55,345 nt of DNA from SZUA-229 sp041589175 (GTDB taxonomy: Bacteria; Pseudomonadota; Gammaproteobacteria; SZUA-229), in assembly GCA_041589175.1 (NCBI GenBank), contig JBFHWF010000010.1, positions 1 to 55,345 of the forward strand, in the 5' to 3' direction. Below the pieces are notes generated by a model, which was not told the DNA's origin, searched no databases, and worked only from the letters and a program-made list of their open reading frames with translations. Shown piece after piece: positions 16,659 through 24,956 of the stretch (the first letter of the stretch is position 1; each line of letters starts with the position of its first letter). The position numbers were made by a program, and so were the translations under genes.

Positions 16659-16756
16659 GGTGTAAAAATACCCAAAAGAAACAGAACATTAAAGCGTTTT
16701 AATGCGCCCAGGAAGGTTTTTTTAGACAGCCCGACGGTTAGTCGTGATACAGCGCG

Positions 16757-17851
16757 CTAGGGAGAGACCTCAAGCATACGGTCGAGCGCCAGTTTAGCGT
16801 CTCTGGCAACCGTCTCCGGCACACGAATCTGGTTAACAATATTGCCATCCACCAGATTTTCCAGGGTCCAGGCCAGGTGCTGGGGATCGATTCGGAACAT
16901 CGTCGAGCACATACAAACCGTCGGCGACATAAAGTGTACCTGCTTGCCTTCAGCAGCAAACTCATCCTTCAGGCGGTTGACCAGGTTAAGCTCTGTGCCC
17001 ACCAGCCAGCGGGTATTGGGCTCGGCATCGCGAATCGTATTGATAATATATTCGGTAGAGCCTACATAATCGGACTTCTGGCACACTTCGTAGGAACTTT
17101 CCGGATGAGAAATGACGATGGTTTCCGGGTACTGCTGTTTGAAGTTATCAATCTGCTCCGGGGTAAACATCTGGTGTACCGAGCAGAAACCCTTCCACAG
17201 AATCATACGAGCATTTTTGATCTGCGCCTCAGTGAGGCCGCCCATGGGCTTGTCAAAATCCCACACCACCATCTGCTCCATGGGGATACCCATAGCCGCG
17301 CCGGTATTGCGCCCGAGGTGCTGATCCGGGAAAAACAGAATTTTTTCACGCTGCTGGAACGACCACTCAAGCACGTTTCGCGCATTCGTCGAGGTACAGA
17401 CGATACCGCCATGGCGACCACAGAATGCCTTGAGGTCCGCCGCTGAATTAATATAGGTGACCGGGGTAACGGTTTCGTCCGGTTCGATAACACTGGACAG
17501 CTCCTGCCAGGCTTTCTCAACTTTGGCCAGGTTAGCCATATCCGCCATAGAACAACCCGCTGCCATATCTGGAAGTATCGACACCTGCTCAGGACGCGAC
17601 AGGATATCAGCGACTTCTGCCATAAAGTGCACGCCGCAGAACACGATATACTCTGCTTTTGATTGCGCCGCCGCACGGGACAGCTTCAGTGAGTCGCCAG
17701 CAAAATCCGAGAACTGGAATACTTCATCACGCTGGTAATGATGACCAAGAATCACCAGGCGGTCACCCAGCTTTTCTTTGGCAGCACGAATCCGCTGCTC
17801 ACATTCGGCATCATCTAACAGGGCATAAGGTTGTATGGCTACAGCACTCAT
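16757..17851 (-). CDS. nadA: Quinolinate synthase NadA
   Basis: This 364-residue enzyme condenses iminoaspartate with dihydroxyacetone phosphate to quinolinate in NAD synthesis. The three conserved cluster cysteines are visible: Cys100 in AAGCSMADM, Cys223 in GFCSVHQMF, and Cys313 or Cys315 in SPTVCMCSTMF. They hold the 4Fe-4S cluster. Other family motifs are ILGHHYQRDEV, HPESSYEV and GTELNLVNRL. An AAAGAG ribosome site precedes the start. The gene lies 69 bases downstream of nudB. The NAD gene nadD is elsewhere in the window. Confidence 0.97.
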   Translation of the reverse strand: MSAVAIQPYALLDDAECEQRIRAAKEKLGDRLVILGHHYQRDEVFQFSDFAGDSLKLSRAAAQSKAEYIVFCGVHFMAEVADILSRPEQVSILPDMAAGCSMADMANLAKVEKAWQELSSVIEPDETVTPVTYINSAADLKAFCGRHGGIVCTSTNARNVLEWSFQQREKILFFPDQHLGRNTGAAMGIPMEQMVVWDFDKPMGGLTEAQIKNARMILWKGFCSVHQMFTPEQIDNFKQQYPETIVISHPESSYEVCQKSDYVGSTEYIINTIRDAEPNTRWLVGTELNLVNRLKDEFAAEGKQVHFMSPTVCMCSTMFRIDPQHLAWTLENLVDGNIVNQIRVPETVARDAKLALDRMLEVSP

Positions 17852-17920
17852 ATTGGGCTCTTTAACAGGTTCGTTATAACAACGTTATTTTACGGTAACC
17901 ATTAACCATCAAAATCAGCT

Positions 17921-18367
17921 TCAACGGTTAAGGACTATTCGTTTAATCGCATCTGAATTGGTATGCGAAAAGCAGCGTTCTATCGCTTCCTCGGCTGCCA
18001 TCCATTGAAAGCTTACATGCTCTACAGGACTCAGGCGAGGCGTAATTTCGGTATCCAGCGAGATCTGAAAAACATACTCGGTATTTTGCCGTACATCAGG
18101 TGCATAACGGGCACGCCACTGGGGCATAATTTCAAATCGATTAACAATGCCGGTATCGACAGGGTTTAACTTAAGACCGGTTTCTTCATGCAACTCGCGC
18201 ATGGCACAGTCTTCCGCCCGCTCTCCCCATTCGAGACCACCGGTCACCGACTGCCAGAAGCCCAGCGGCTGCTTACGCTCAAGTAACAACACACGGGTTC
18301 CCGAATAGATCACTACCAGTACCGATTCTGGGCGACGAAAGCTATCAGCTGGTGATATCTCTTGCAT
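17921..18367 (-). CDS. nudB: Dihydroneopterin triphosphate diphosphatase NudB
   Basis: The protein has 148 residues. The full Nudix box (GX5EX7REXXEEXG) lies at residues 43-65, from GGLEWGERAED to RELHEETGL. The N-terminal RRPESVLVVIY and the C-terminal segment before VLNR match NudB, which removes pyrophosphate from dihydroneopterin triphosphate in folate synthesis. In E. coli nudB follows aspS directly, which supports the name. Here a plus-strand two-gene insertion separates the two. It lacks an obvious strong ribosome site. Confidence 0.9.
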   Translation of the reverse strand: MQEISPADSFRRPESVLVVIYSGTRVLLLERKQPLGFWQSVTGGLEWGERAEDCAMRELHEETGLKLNPVDTGIVNRFEIMPQWRARYAPDVRQNTEYVFQISLDTEITPRLSPVEHVSFQWMAAEEAIERCFSHTNSDAIKRIVLNR

Positions 18368-18473
18368 AGACTTACTATAAGGGCGCTAAGCGGGAATTCA
18401 ACTATCTCTATGTGGGGATATTCCCCATACCCATGTAGCCACCGTGAAACAGCATCTCTGCTATGCTAGCCCC

Positions 18474-18743
18474 ATGGCCCGAATTATCTTCACCGACAAC
18501 CTGCGACGTCATATCGACTGCCCGGAACAGGAAGCTGCTGGCACAACCGTTGCCGAAGTGCTTGGCAACCTGTTTATCAGTCAGCACAAACTTAAGGGCT
18601 ATGTGCTGGATGACCAGGACCGCTTGCGCAAACACATGCTTATCTCGGTCGATGGAGAACTCATACAGGATCGTATCACGCTGAGTGATACGGTGCGTGA
18701 AGATTCGGATATGTATATCATGCAGGCACTCTCCGGCGGTTAG
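18474..18743 (+). CDS. MoaD/ThiS-like beta-grasp protein ending in Gly-Gly
   Basis: I start the gene at ATG 18474, which gives 89 residues with the beta-grasp N-terminus ARIIFTDNLRRH; a start 10 codons earlier adds nothing family-like. Sequence features are TVAEVLGNLF (helix 1), LISVDGELIQD and a C-terminal ALSGG. A terminal Gly-Gly is what ThiF/MoeB-type E1 enzymes adenylate, so this protein could be a sulfur carrier or a ubiquitin-like modifier. It is not next to molybdopterin or thiamin genes but immediately upstream of a beta-propeller protein (38-base gap). The true role is unknown, and moaD or thiS names would be misleading. Confidence 0.82.
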   Translation: MARIIFTDNLRRHIDCPEQEAAGTTVAEVLGNLFISQHKLKGYVLDDQDRLRKHMLISVDGELIQDRITLSDTVREDSDMYIMQALSGG

Positions 18744-18780
18744 GTCGTACGAAGCCTCTTTCCCACAGCAAGGAGTCACC

Positions 18781-19854
18781 ATGGACGTACTGGCACTGAT
18801 TGCAACCCGTAAGGGCCTGTTCACTCTCTATAACGATATGAACCTTTCAGCACCGCAGTTTGCCGGTGTACCCGTCAGTATGGTCCTCGCAGGAGAAGAG
18901 ACGGATCACTGGTATGCCGCTCTGAATCACGGTCATTTTGGTGCAAAACTGCACCGTTCAGCTGACAGGGGTGCTAGCTGGACTGAAGCCTCAACACCCA
19001 CCTACCCAAAAACAACCGATGCCGGAAAGGGTGACAGCCTCGAACTGATCTGGTCGATGCGCTATGCCAGGCCGGGCAACTCGGTTGCCCTGTGGGCCGG
19101 TACCATACCCGGCGGGCTGTTCTACTCCGACGATGCGGGTGACAGCTGGTCAATGAACGAAGCGCTGTGGCAACACAAACTGCAGCACCAGTGGCGCGGC
19201 GGTGGATATGATCATGCTGGCATTCACTCCATCGACATGCCCCCGGATAACCCACAGCATTTACGTATTGCCGTTTCCTGTGCCGGTGTCTGGCAGAGTA
19301 AAGACAGTGGTGCCAGCTGGTGTAACACCTCCGAAGGCATGCGTGCCGCCTTTATGCCGCCCGATCAGCAGTTCGATCCCAATATTCAGGATCCTCACCG
19401 CATGGTGCAGTGCCAGAGCCAGCCAGACAAGCTCTGGGTACAGCATCACAACGGCATTTTTCGCTCCATTGATGGCGGCCTGAGCTGGCAGGAAATTGAA
19501 GACGTATCACCTTCAGTGTTTGGCTTTACTGTGGCGGTTCACCCGCAGGATGGTGATACGGCGTGGTTTGTACCGGGTATCAGGGATGAGTGCCGTATGC
19601 CGGTGAATGGAGAATTTGTAGTGACGAGAACCCGGGATGGCGGCAAAACATTCGAAACCCTGAGTAAAGGTTTACCGACTGGGTTCAGCGGTGACCTGGT
19701 ATATCGTCACGGCCTGGATATCGATACCAGCGGAGAACGACTCATTATGGGGTCGACCACAGGCAACCTGTGGATCAGTAACAATCAGGGGGATAGCTGG
19801 CAATGCCTGTCCAACTACCTGCCCCCGATCTATGCCGTCAGCTTTCTTAAATAG
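18781..19854 (+). CDS. Six-Asp-box (BNR) beta-propeller protein, sialidase-like fold
   Basis: ATG 18781 follows AGGAG by five bases, giving 357 residues. Six Asp-box motifs of the S/TXDXGXS/TW type lie at residues 60-67, 116-123, 173-180, 229-236, 284-291 and 333-340 (for example SADRGASW, SDDAGDSW, SKDSGASW), evenly spaced as in a six-bladed propeller. There is no signal peptide, so it should be cytoplasmic, unlike secreted sialidases. The sialidase catalytic residues are not evident, so an enzymatic role should not be assumed. It follows the MoaD/ThiS-like gene by 38 bases, so the two probably form an operon, and it converges on aspS with five bases between stops. Confidence 0.85.
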   Translation: MDVLALIATRKGLFTLYNDMNLSAPQFAGVPVSMVLAGEETDHWYAALNHGHFGAKLHRSADRGASWTEASTPTYPKTTDAGKGDSLELIWSMRYARPGNSVALWAGTIPGGLFYSDDAGDSWSMNEALWQHKLQHQWRGGGYDHAGIHSIDMPPDNPQHLRIAVSCAGVWQSKDSGASWCNTSEGMRAAFMPPDQQFDPNIQDPHRMVQCQSQPDKLWVQHHNGIFRSIDGGLSWQEIEDVSPSVFGFTVAVHPQDGDTAWFVPGIRDECRMPVNGEFVVTRTRDGGKTFETLSKGLPTGFSGDLVYRHGLDIDTSGERLIMGSTTGNLWISNNQGDSWQCLSNYLPPIYAVSFLK

Positions 19855-19859
19855 ATGCC

Positions 19860-21638
19860 CTAGCTCTCAGCCGCTGGCTTGCGAATGCGAATATTGAGCT
19901 CCTTGAGCTGTGCCGCCGACACCTCGGAAGGAGCATCGGTGAGCAGACAGGCTGCCGTCTGTGTCTTGGGGAAGGCCATCACGTCACGAATAGAGCTGGC
20001 CCCTGTCATCAGCATCACCATGCGGTCAAGACCAAAGGCCAGGCCGGCATGTGGTGGACAGCCGTACTTCAAGGCATCCAGCAGGAAGCCAAATTTTTCA
20101 CGCGCCTCGTCGTCACCAATACCCAGAATTTCAAACACCTTCTGCTGCATATCCGTTGAATGGATACGCACCGAACCACCGCCCAGTTCACAGCCATTCA
20201 GTACCATGTCATAGGCACGAGAGAGCATCTCGCCGGGGTTAGCACCCAGCTCTGCTGGATCCTCGGTATTGGGCGAGGTAAATGGGTGATGCAGGGCGTC
20301 CCAGCGCTCCTCGCGGTCGTTCCACTCGAACATGGGGAAGTCGACAACCCACAGCGGTTTCCACTCACGGGATACCATGTTGAGGTCATGACCCAGCTGC
20401 ACACGCAGCGCCCCCATGGACTCGTTCACCATCTTCGCATCGCCTGCGCCGAAGAACAGCAGGTCGCCGGTTTCAGTGCCGCTACGCTTGATAATCTCGT
20501 CCAGCACTTCGTCCGGCAGGAATTTAACGATCGGCGACTGTAGACCCTCACGGCCAGCATTCACGTCATTCACCTTGATCCAGGCCAGACCCTTGGCGCC
20601 GTAACGGCCCACATACTCGGTGTAGCCGTCGATTTCCTTACGGCTCATCTCAGCACCCTTCGGCACACGCAGTACCACCAGGCGGCCTTTCGGATCCTTG
20701 GCCGGGCCAGAGAACACCTTGAATTCGACGTTATCCATCAGGTCGCCGATATCCACCAGCTCCATATCAATACGCAGATCCGGCTTGTCGGAACCAAAGC
20801 GATCCATGGCTTCCGCGTAGGTCATACGGGGGAATGGGTTAGGCAGTGGCTGCTCCAGCACCTGGGCAAACAGTTCGCGGATCATGTCCTCGGTAATAGC
20901 CATCACTTCATGTTCATCCATGAAGGAGGTTTCGATATCCAGCTGGGTAAACTCAGGCTGGCGATCGGCACGCAGATCTTCGTCACGGAAGCAACGCACG
21001 ATCTGGTAGTAACGATCCATGCCGGACATCATCAGCAGCTGCTTGAAAATCTGTGGCGACTGGGGCAGCGCGAAAAACTCACCCTGGTGAGTACGGCTGG
21101 GTACCAGGTAATCGCGGGCACCTTCCGGGGTGGCCTTGGTCAGCATCGGGGTTTCGATATCCCAGAAGCCGTTGTCTTCCATGTAGCGGCGCAGGAAGGC
21201 AGTTACGCGTGAACGCATGCGCATACGCTGTTGCATCTCGTCGCGACGCAGGTCGATATAGCGATACTTGAGGCGGTTATCCTCATGTACACCCTCATCA
21301 TCCAGCTGGAATGGCGGGGTTTCCGCGGCATTGAGTACGTCCAGCTCAAGACCCAGCACCTCGATCTTACCGGTTTTCAGGTTAGGATTAATCGCGGCCT
21401 CGTCACGCAGGCGCACACGGCCTTTAACCTTGAGCACATACTCGTTGCGAACCTTCTCGGCCAGCGCAAACATCTCGGGCTTATCCGGGTCGAACACCAC
21501 CTGTACCAGGCCTTCACGGTCCCGCAGGTCAACGAAGATCACGCCACCGTGGTCACGACGACGGTTGACCCATCCACATAATTCTACTTCCTGATCGACC
21601 AGCTTCTCATCGACCTGCCCACAGTAATGGCTGCGCAT
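19860..21638 (-). CDS. aspS: Aspartyl-tRNA synthetase AspS
   Basis: From ATG 21638 the protein has 592 residues, the bacterial AspRS length (590 in E. coli); an upstream GTG adds 12 unconserved residues. The order is an N-terminal OB-fold anticodon domain (VELCGWVNRRRDHGG), class II motif 2 (FRDEDLRADRQPEFTQLDIE), the bacterial GAD insertion, and motif 3 (GLAFGLDRMVML). A strong promoter lies at 21719-21747. Whether it charges only tRNA-Asp or also tRNA-Asn depends on genes outside the window. Confidence 0.97.
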   Translation of the reverse strand: MRSHYCGQVDEKLVDQEVELCGWVNRRRDHGGVIFVDLRDREGLVQVVFDPDKPEMFALAEKVRNEYVLKVKGRVRLRDEAAINPNLKTGKIEVLGLELDVLNAAETPPFQLDDEGVHEDNRLKYRYIDLRRDEMQQRMRMRSRVTAFLRRYMEDNGFWDIETPMLTKATPEGARDYLVPSRTHQGEFFALPQSPQIFKQLLMMSGMDRYYQIVRCFRDEDLRADRQPEFTQLDIETSFMDEHEVMAITEDMIRELFAQVLEQPLPNPFPRMTYAEAMDRFGSDKPDLRIDMELVDIGDLMDNVEFKVFSGPAKDPKGRLVVLRVPKGAEMSRKEIDGYTEYVGRYGAKGLAWIKVNDVNAGREGLQSPIVKFLPDEVLDEIIKRSGTETGDLLFFGAGDAKMVNESMGALRVQLGHDLNMVSREWKPLWVVDFPMFEWNDREERWDALHHPFTSPNTEDPAELGANPGEMLSRAYDMVLNGCELGGGSVRIHSTDMQQKVFEILGIGDDEAREKFGFLLDALKYGCPPHAGLAFGLDRMVMLMTGASSIRDVMAFPKTQTAACLLTDAPSEVSAAQLKELNIRIRKPAAES

Positions 21639-21696
21639 AATATTTTCCAGACTAGTAACTTTTGATGAACCCACGCCCCGAGCAGAAATGTCCCGT

Positions 21697-21726
21697 GCGA
21701 CAGGGCGAAAAGGCCGGTATTATAAT
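21697..21726 (+). promoter_or_regulatory. Candidate promoter of the short-chain dehydrogenase gene
   Basis: A perfect TATAAT (21721-21726) lies 18 bases after GCGACA (21697-21702), which is a partial -35 match. It uses the same palindromic ATTATAAT as the aspS promoter on the other strand. Confidence 0.4.
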
Positions 21727-21747
21727 GCCCCACGGAGCTGCTGCCAA
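21719..21747 (-). promoter_or_regulatory. Sigma70 promoter of aspS
   Basis: On the minus strand TTGGCA (21742-21747, five of six matches) is followed after 17 bases by a perfect TATAAT (21719-21724). The predicted start is near 21712, giving an untranslated leader of about 75 bases. Confidence 0.7.
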
Positions 21748-21756
21748 TTGCAGCAG
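21738..21756. repeat. Inverted repeat over the aspS -35 box and the SDR leader
   Basis: CTGCTGC (21738-21744) and GCAGCAG (21750-21756) pair perfectly around CAATT. The repeat covers the aspS -35 element and falls in the early transcribed region of the divergent SDR gene. It could be an operator or an RNA hairpin. Confidence 0.5.
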
Positions 21757-21806
21757 ACCTTTCGAACCCCCTAAAATGGGGCCGAATCACAATATAAGGG
21801 CTCGAT

Positions 21807-22655
21807 TTGGACACCAGGAAACCCGTATTGATCACAGGCTGCTCAAGTGGCATTGGCCTGTATACCGCACAACAGTTGCACAACCTTGGCTATGATGTAT
21901 ACGCCAGCGCAAGAAAGTCAGAAGACGTAGAGCGTCTCAGGGGGCTCGGCCTGAATAGCCTGCAACTTGATCTGGATAATAGCGTGTCAATCAAGAATGC
22001 GATGATTCGACTACTCGATAAGACCGATGGTAAGCTCTACGGCCTGTTTAACAATGGTGCCTTTGGTCTACCTGGTGCAGTCGAAGACCTGAGCCGTGAT
22101 GCCCTGCGCGCGCAACTCGAAACCAATCTGCTCGGCACGCTGGAGCTAACCAACAAGGTTATACCCATAATGCGCCAGCAGGGGTATGGGCGCATCATCC
22201 AGAATAGCTCGATCCTGGGCTTTGCTGCCATGCCCTACCGTGGTGCCTACAATTGCAGCAAATTCGCCCTTGAAGGCCTCAGTGATACTCTGCGCCAGGA
22301 ACTCCATGGTAGCGGCATTCATATTAGCCTCATCGAACCCGGCCCTATCATCAGCGATTTCCGCAAAAATGCACTCACCGCATTCGAAAAATATATCGAT
22401 ATGGATAACAGTGCCCATCGGAATAACTACCTGTCAATGCTGGAGCGCCTGCATAAGGAAGGCCCAGCCGCACCTTTTACTCTGGGACCTGAAGCGGTAT
22501 ACGAAAAAGTATTGCATGCCTTAGAAGCCAGGCGCCCACGTGCTCGTTATTATGTAACCAAGCCAACGTATATTATGGGTTATCTGAAACGCCTTCTGAG
22601 TACACGCGCAATGGACTGGGTGCTGATGAAAGCGGGTGGTGGCGGCAAACGCTAA
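21807..22655 (+). CDS. Short-chain dehydrogenase/reductase (classical SDR)
   Basis: The 282-residue protein begins with TTG 21807, six bases after the ribosome site AAGGG; the next possible start would cut into the cofactor motif. The NAD(P)-binding motif TGCSSGIG is at residues 10-17, NNGA at 82-85, and the catalytic Ser135-Tyr148-Lys152 triad is intact. The context ASARK after the second strand suggests NADP. It resembles the uncharacterised SDRs that act on lipids or retinol-like substrates, but the substrate cannot be given. It converges with the GGDEF/EAL gene and shares a divergent promoter region with aspS. Confidence 0.87.
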   Translation: MDTRKPVLITGCSSGIGLYTAQQLHNLGYDVYASARKSEDVERLRGLGLNSLQLDLDNSVSIKNAMIRLLDKTDGKLYGLFNNGAFGLPGAVEDLSRDALRAQLETNLLGTLELTNKVIPIMRQQGYGRIIQNSSILGFAAMPYRGAYNCSKFALEGLSDTLRQELHGSGIHISLIEPGPIISDFRKNALTAFEKYIDMDNSAHRNNYLSMLERLHKEGPAAPFTLGPEAVYEKVLHALEARRPRARYYVTKPTYIMGYLKRLLSTRAMDWVLMKAGGGGKR

Positions 22656-22664
22656 CGGCAGGCT

Positions 22665-24956
22665 TTAGAAGGTGACAATATTGGTCTCTATCTTGTCGAG
22701 TACTTCGGCATAACTGTCTCGGCTGATATCACGTGAGGGCTTACCCAGGTAATAACCCTGTACGTAATCTGCGCCAAACCGCTTCAACATTTCCAGGGTT
22801 TGCGCGTCCTGTACGTATTCTGCAATCGTCTGCTTATTCAGGGTATTTGCGATTTGTATCATCGACTGCACCATAATCTGATCTACAGGATCTTTCGACA
22901 TATCGGTGACGAAATCACCATCGATCTTTAAAATATCCACTGGCAGTCGTTTAAGATAGTTAAACGAACTAAAGCCCACACCAAAGTCATCCAGTGCAAA
23001 GCGACACCCAATCTCTACCAGCTGATTGATAGTATCTGCTGCTTTTTCTATATGTTTAACTGCGGTCTGCTCGGTTATTTCGAATATCACACGGTTAGCA
23101 TCTACATTATATTGCGCAATATATCGCTGAACTTTTTCAATAAGATCCGGCGCATCAAACACCCGCCCTGACAGATTCACCGAAAGGTAAATATCGCGCC
23201 CATCAGCACAAAGCTCGGACACCTTGCGTAATGCATTGCGAATAACCCAGTAATCAATATCAATGGCCACACCCAGACGCTCGGCAGCTGGCAGAAATGC
23301 ATTAGGATGAATAACTTCTTCATCCTCCATAATCATTCTTAACAACACTTCATAGTGTTCCGAACTATTGCCCTTGAGGTTAACAACAGGCTGGTAGAAC
23401 AAAGTAAAGTAATCATTCTGAATCGCATCGCTGATTCGTTTGGACCAGCTAATATCTGCGCTTTTGCGTAACTCTTCCTGCTCACTAAGATCGAACATGT
23501 GATAGCGATTTCGTCCCTCTGACTTAGCGTGGAAACAGGACATATCTGCCTGTGAGAATATTTCCTCCGCTGTGAAATCATTATTTTCAATCAGCACCAC
23601 ACCAATCGAACAGTAGATATTAAACGCCTGGCCATTTTCTACGAACACGAATTGCTGCATTGCCCTGAGTATTGACTCGGCAATTATGCGTGCATCTTCT
23701 TCTTTTATAGAACGTGCGATTATCGTGAACTCATCCCCGCCGAAACGCGAAATAACATCCTCACTTCGAATGCGGTTCTTTAGAAGATCTGCCACCTGCT
23801 TGAGCAGCCTGTCTCCTGCAGCATGCCCTAAATTATCATTAACATGCTTGAACTGGTCGAGATCAATAAAAAGAAGCGCACTGGTGTCTTCTGCATCTAT
23901 ACAGCGCTGTATTTCATTTCGTAACTGAAGATTGAAATTATGCTTATTCAGAAGCCCCGTTAATGCATCATAATTTGCCAGCTGACGTAACTCTTCATCA
24001 CGACTCTTCAACGCATCGATAGTTGTATTCAAAGCGGTGGCTATGGCAACGATTTCTTCATCACCTTCCCCCTCGACACGCACATCAATCCTGCCTTTGG
24101 CGAGCTGCTCCAGCGGCTTACGCATACGTGTCAGCGGTGTCAACGAGCGTTTAATCAATATTCTTCCAAGAAAGGCTACGGCGGCGAGCATAAAGGCCGC
24201 AAACAGGCTTCCTGCTTTAATATTCTCAATCAGCTTGTCATGGTAATGACTAAAATCCAGACCAAGCTCTATAAAGCCAATTATCTTATAAGTTTCTTCG
24301 TCCTCATTACCTAAACTGAATTCAAGCATATCTTCCATGCGTATCGAGCGCGTAACGATTGGTGCGGCCACCTGGACAAGATTCAGTTTTTCATCGGCCG
24401 TCTCGATAAAAACGGGTTCCATTTCATCAATACTGAGACGCAAAGCCTCAAACAGCGATGGTGTTAATAACGGAACCTCTTTGACAAGTTTGTCTGACTG
24501 ATACTCAGCAATCACACTATTACTGCCAGACTCATAATACCGAAGATAGGAAATCTCAGGAAAACGTCGAACATGTTCTTCTATTGCATGGAACAGTTCT
24601 GCATCACCACCGGCGTACAATGGTGTGCCCATTTCGTCCAGCTTGGAAACCCAGTCCCTCGCCTGCTGCGAGAAGTTATCCTCAATAACCTTACTCGAAC
24701 TCCACCACATACCAGCCACACTGAGCAGGTAAACAATGATACTCCAGATAAGAATAATCCAGAGAATACGACTAACAAGAGAACGGCTTTTACGACGGGA
24801 AAACAGGGATGTGCGTCGAAGCCGGCTAAGAAATGACAGGCCTGGCGAGTGATCACCATCACGGCGAGTACCTGACTTAAGGCTTTGCCGTAACCCATGT
24901 ATTGCATTCCATGCTTTATCCAGCATGGTTAACTGCTCTGGCTGTTTACTCTCCAT
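22665..24956 (-). CDS. Membrane GGDEF/EAL protein with periplasmic sensor and HAMP domains
   Basis: The 763-residue protein has membrane helices at about 62-82 and 248-266 flanking a 165-residue periplasmic sensor, then HAMP (about 267-320), GGDEF (about 325-490) and EAL (about 505-755) domains. GGDEF at 406-410 is intact and preceded by an inhibitory RXXD site (Arg397-Asp400), so cyclic-di-GMP synthesis with product inhibition is plausible. In the EAL domain the signature is EVL (536-538), keeping the metal-binding Glu, and DDFGVGFSSFNYL is present, so phosphodiesterase activity is also possible. The start overlaps by 11 bases the end of the substrate-binding lipoprotein gene, which suggests that the lipoprotein feeds the sensor. 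Confidence 0.93.
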   Translation of the reverse strand: MESKQPEQLTMLDKAWNAIHGLRQSLKSGTRRDGDHSPGLSFLSRLRRTSLFSRRKSRSLVSRILWIILIWSIIVYLLSVAGMWWSSSKVIEDNFSQQARDWVSKLDEMGTPLYAGGDAELFHAIEEHVRRFPEISYLRYYESGSNSVIAEYQSDKLVKEVPLLTPSLFEALRLSIDEMEPVFIETADEKLNLVQVAAPIVTRSIRMEDMLEFSLGNEDEETYKIIGFIELGLDFSHYHDKLIENIKAGSLFAAFMLAAVAFLGRILIKRSLTPLTRMRKPLEQLAKGRIDVRVEGEGDEEIVAIATALNTTIDALKSRDEELRQLANYDALTGLLNKHNFNLQLRNEIQRCIDAEDTSALLFIDLDQFKHVNDNLGHAAGDRLLKQVADLLKNRIRSEDVISRFGGDEFTIIARSIKEEDARIIAESILRAMQQFVFVENGQAFNIYCSIGVVLIENNDFTAEEIFSQADMSCFHAKSEGRNRYHMFDLSEQEELRKSADISWSKRISDAIQNDYFTLFYQPVVNLKGNSSEHYEVLLRMIMEDEEVIHPNAFLPAAERLGVAIDIDYWVIRNALRKVSELCADGRDIYLSVNLSGRVFDAPDLIEKVQRYIAQYNVDANRVIFEITEQTAVKHIEKAADTINQLVEIGCRFALDDFGVGFSSFNYLKRLPVDILKIDGDFVTDMSKDPVDQIMVQSMIQIANTLNKQTIAEYVQDAQTLEMLKRFGADYVQGYYLGKPSRDISRDSYAEVLDKIETNIVTF

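Noticed and set aside
16687..16704. CATTAAA/TTTAATG inverted repeat downstream of nadA
   Set aside because: It is AT-rich, has a small loop, no T-run and no promoter next to it; chance is likely.
18781..19854. Calling the propeller a secreted sialidase
   Set aside because: There is no signal peptide and the catalytic Arg triad and Tyr/Glu pair of sialidases are not evident; Asp boxes alone do not define activity.
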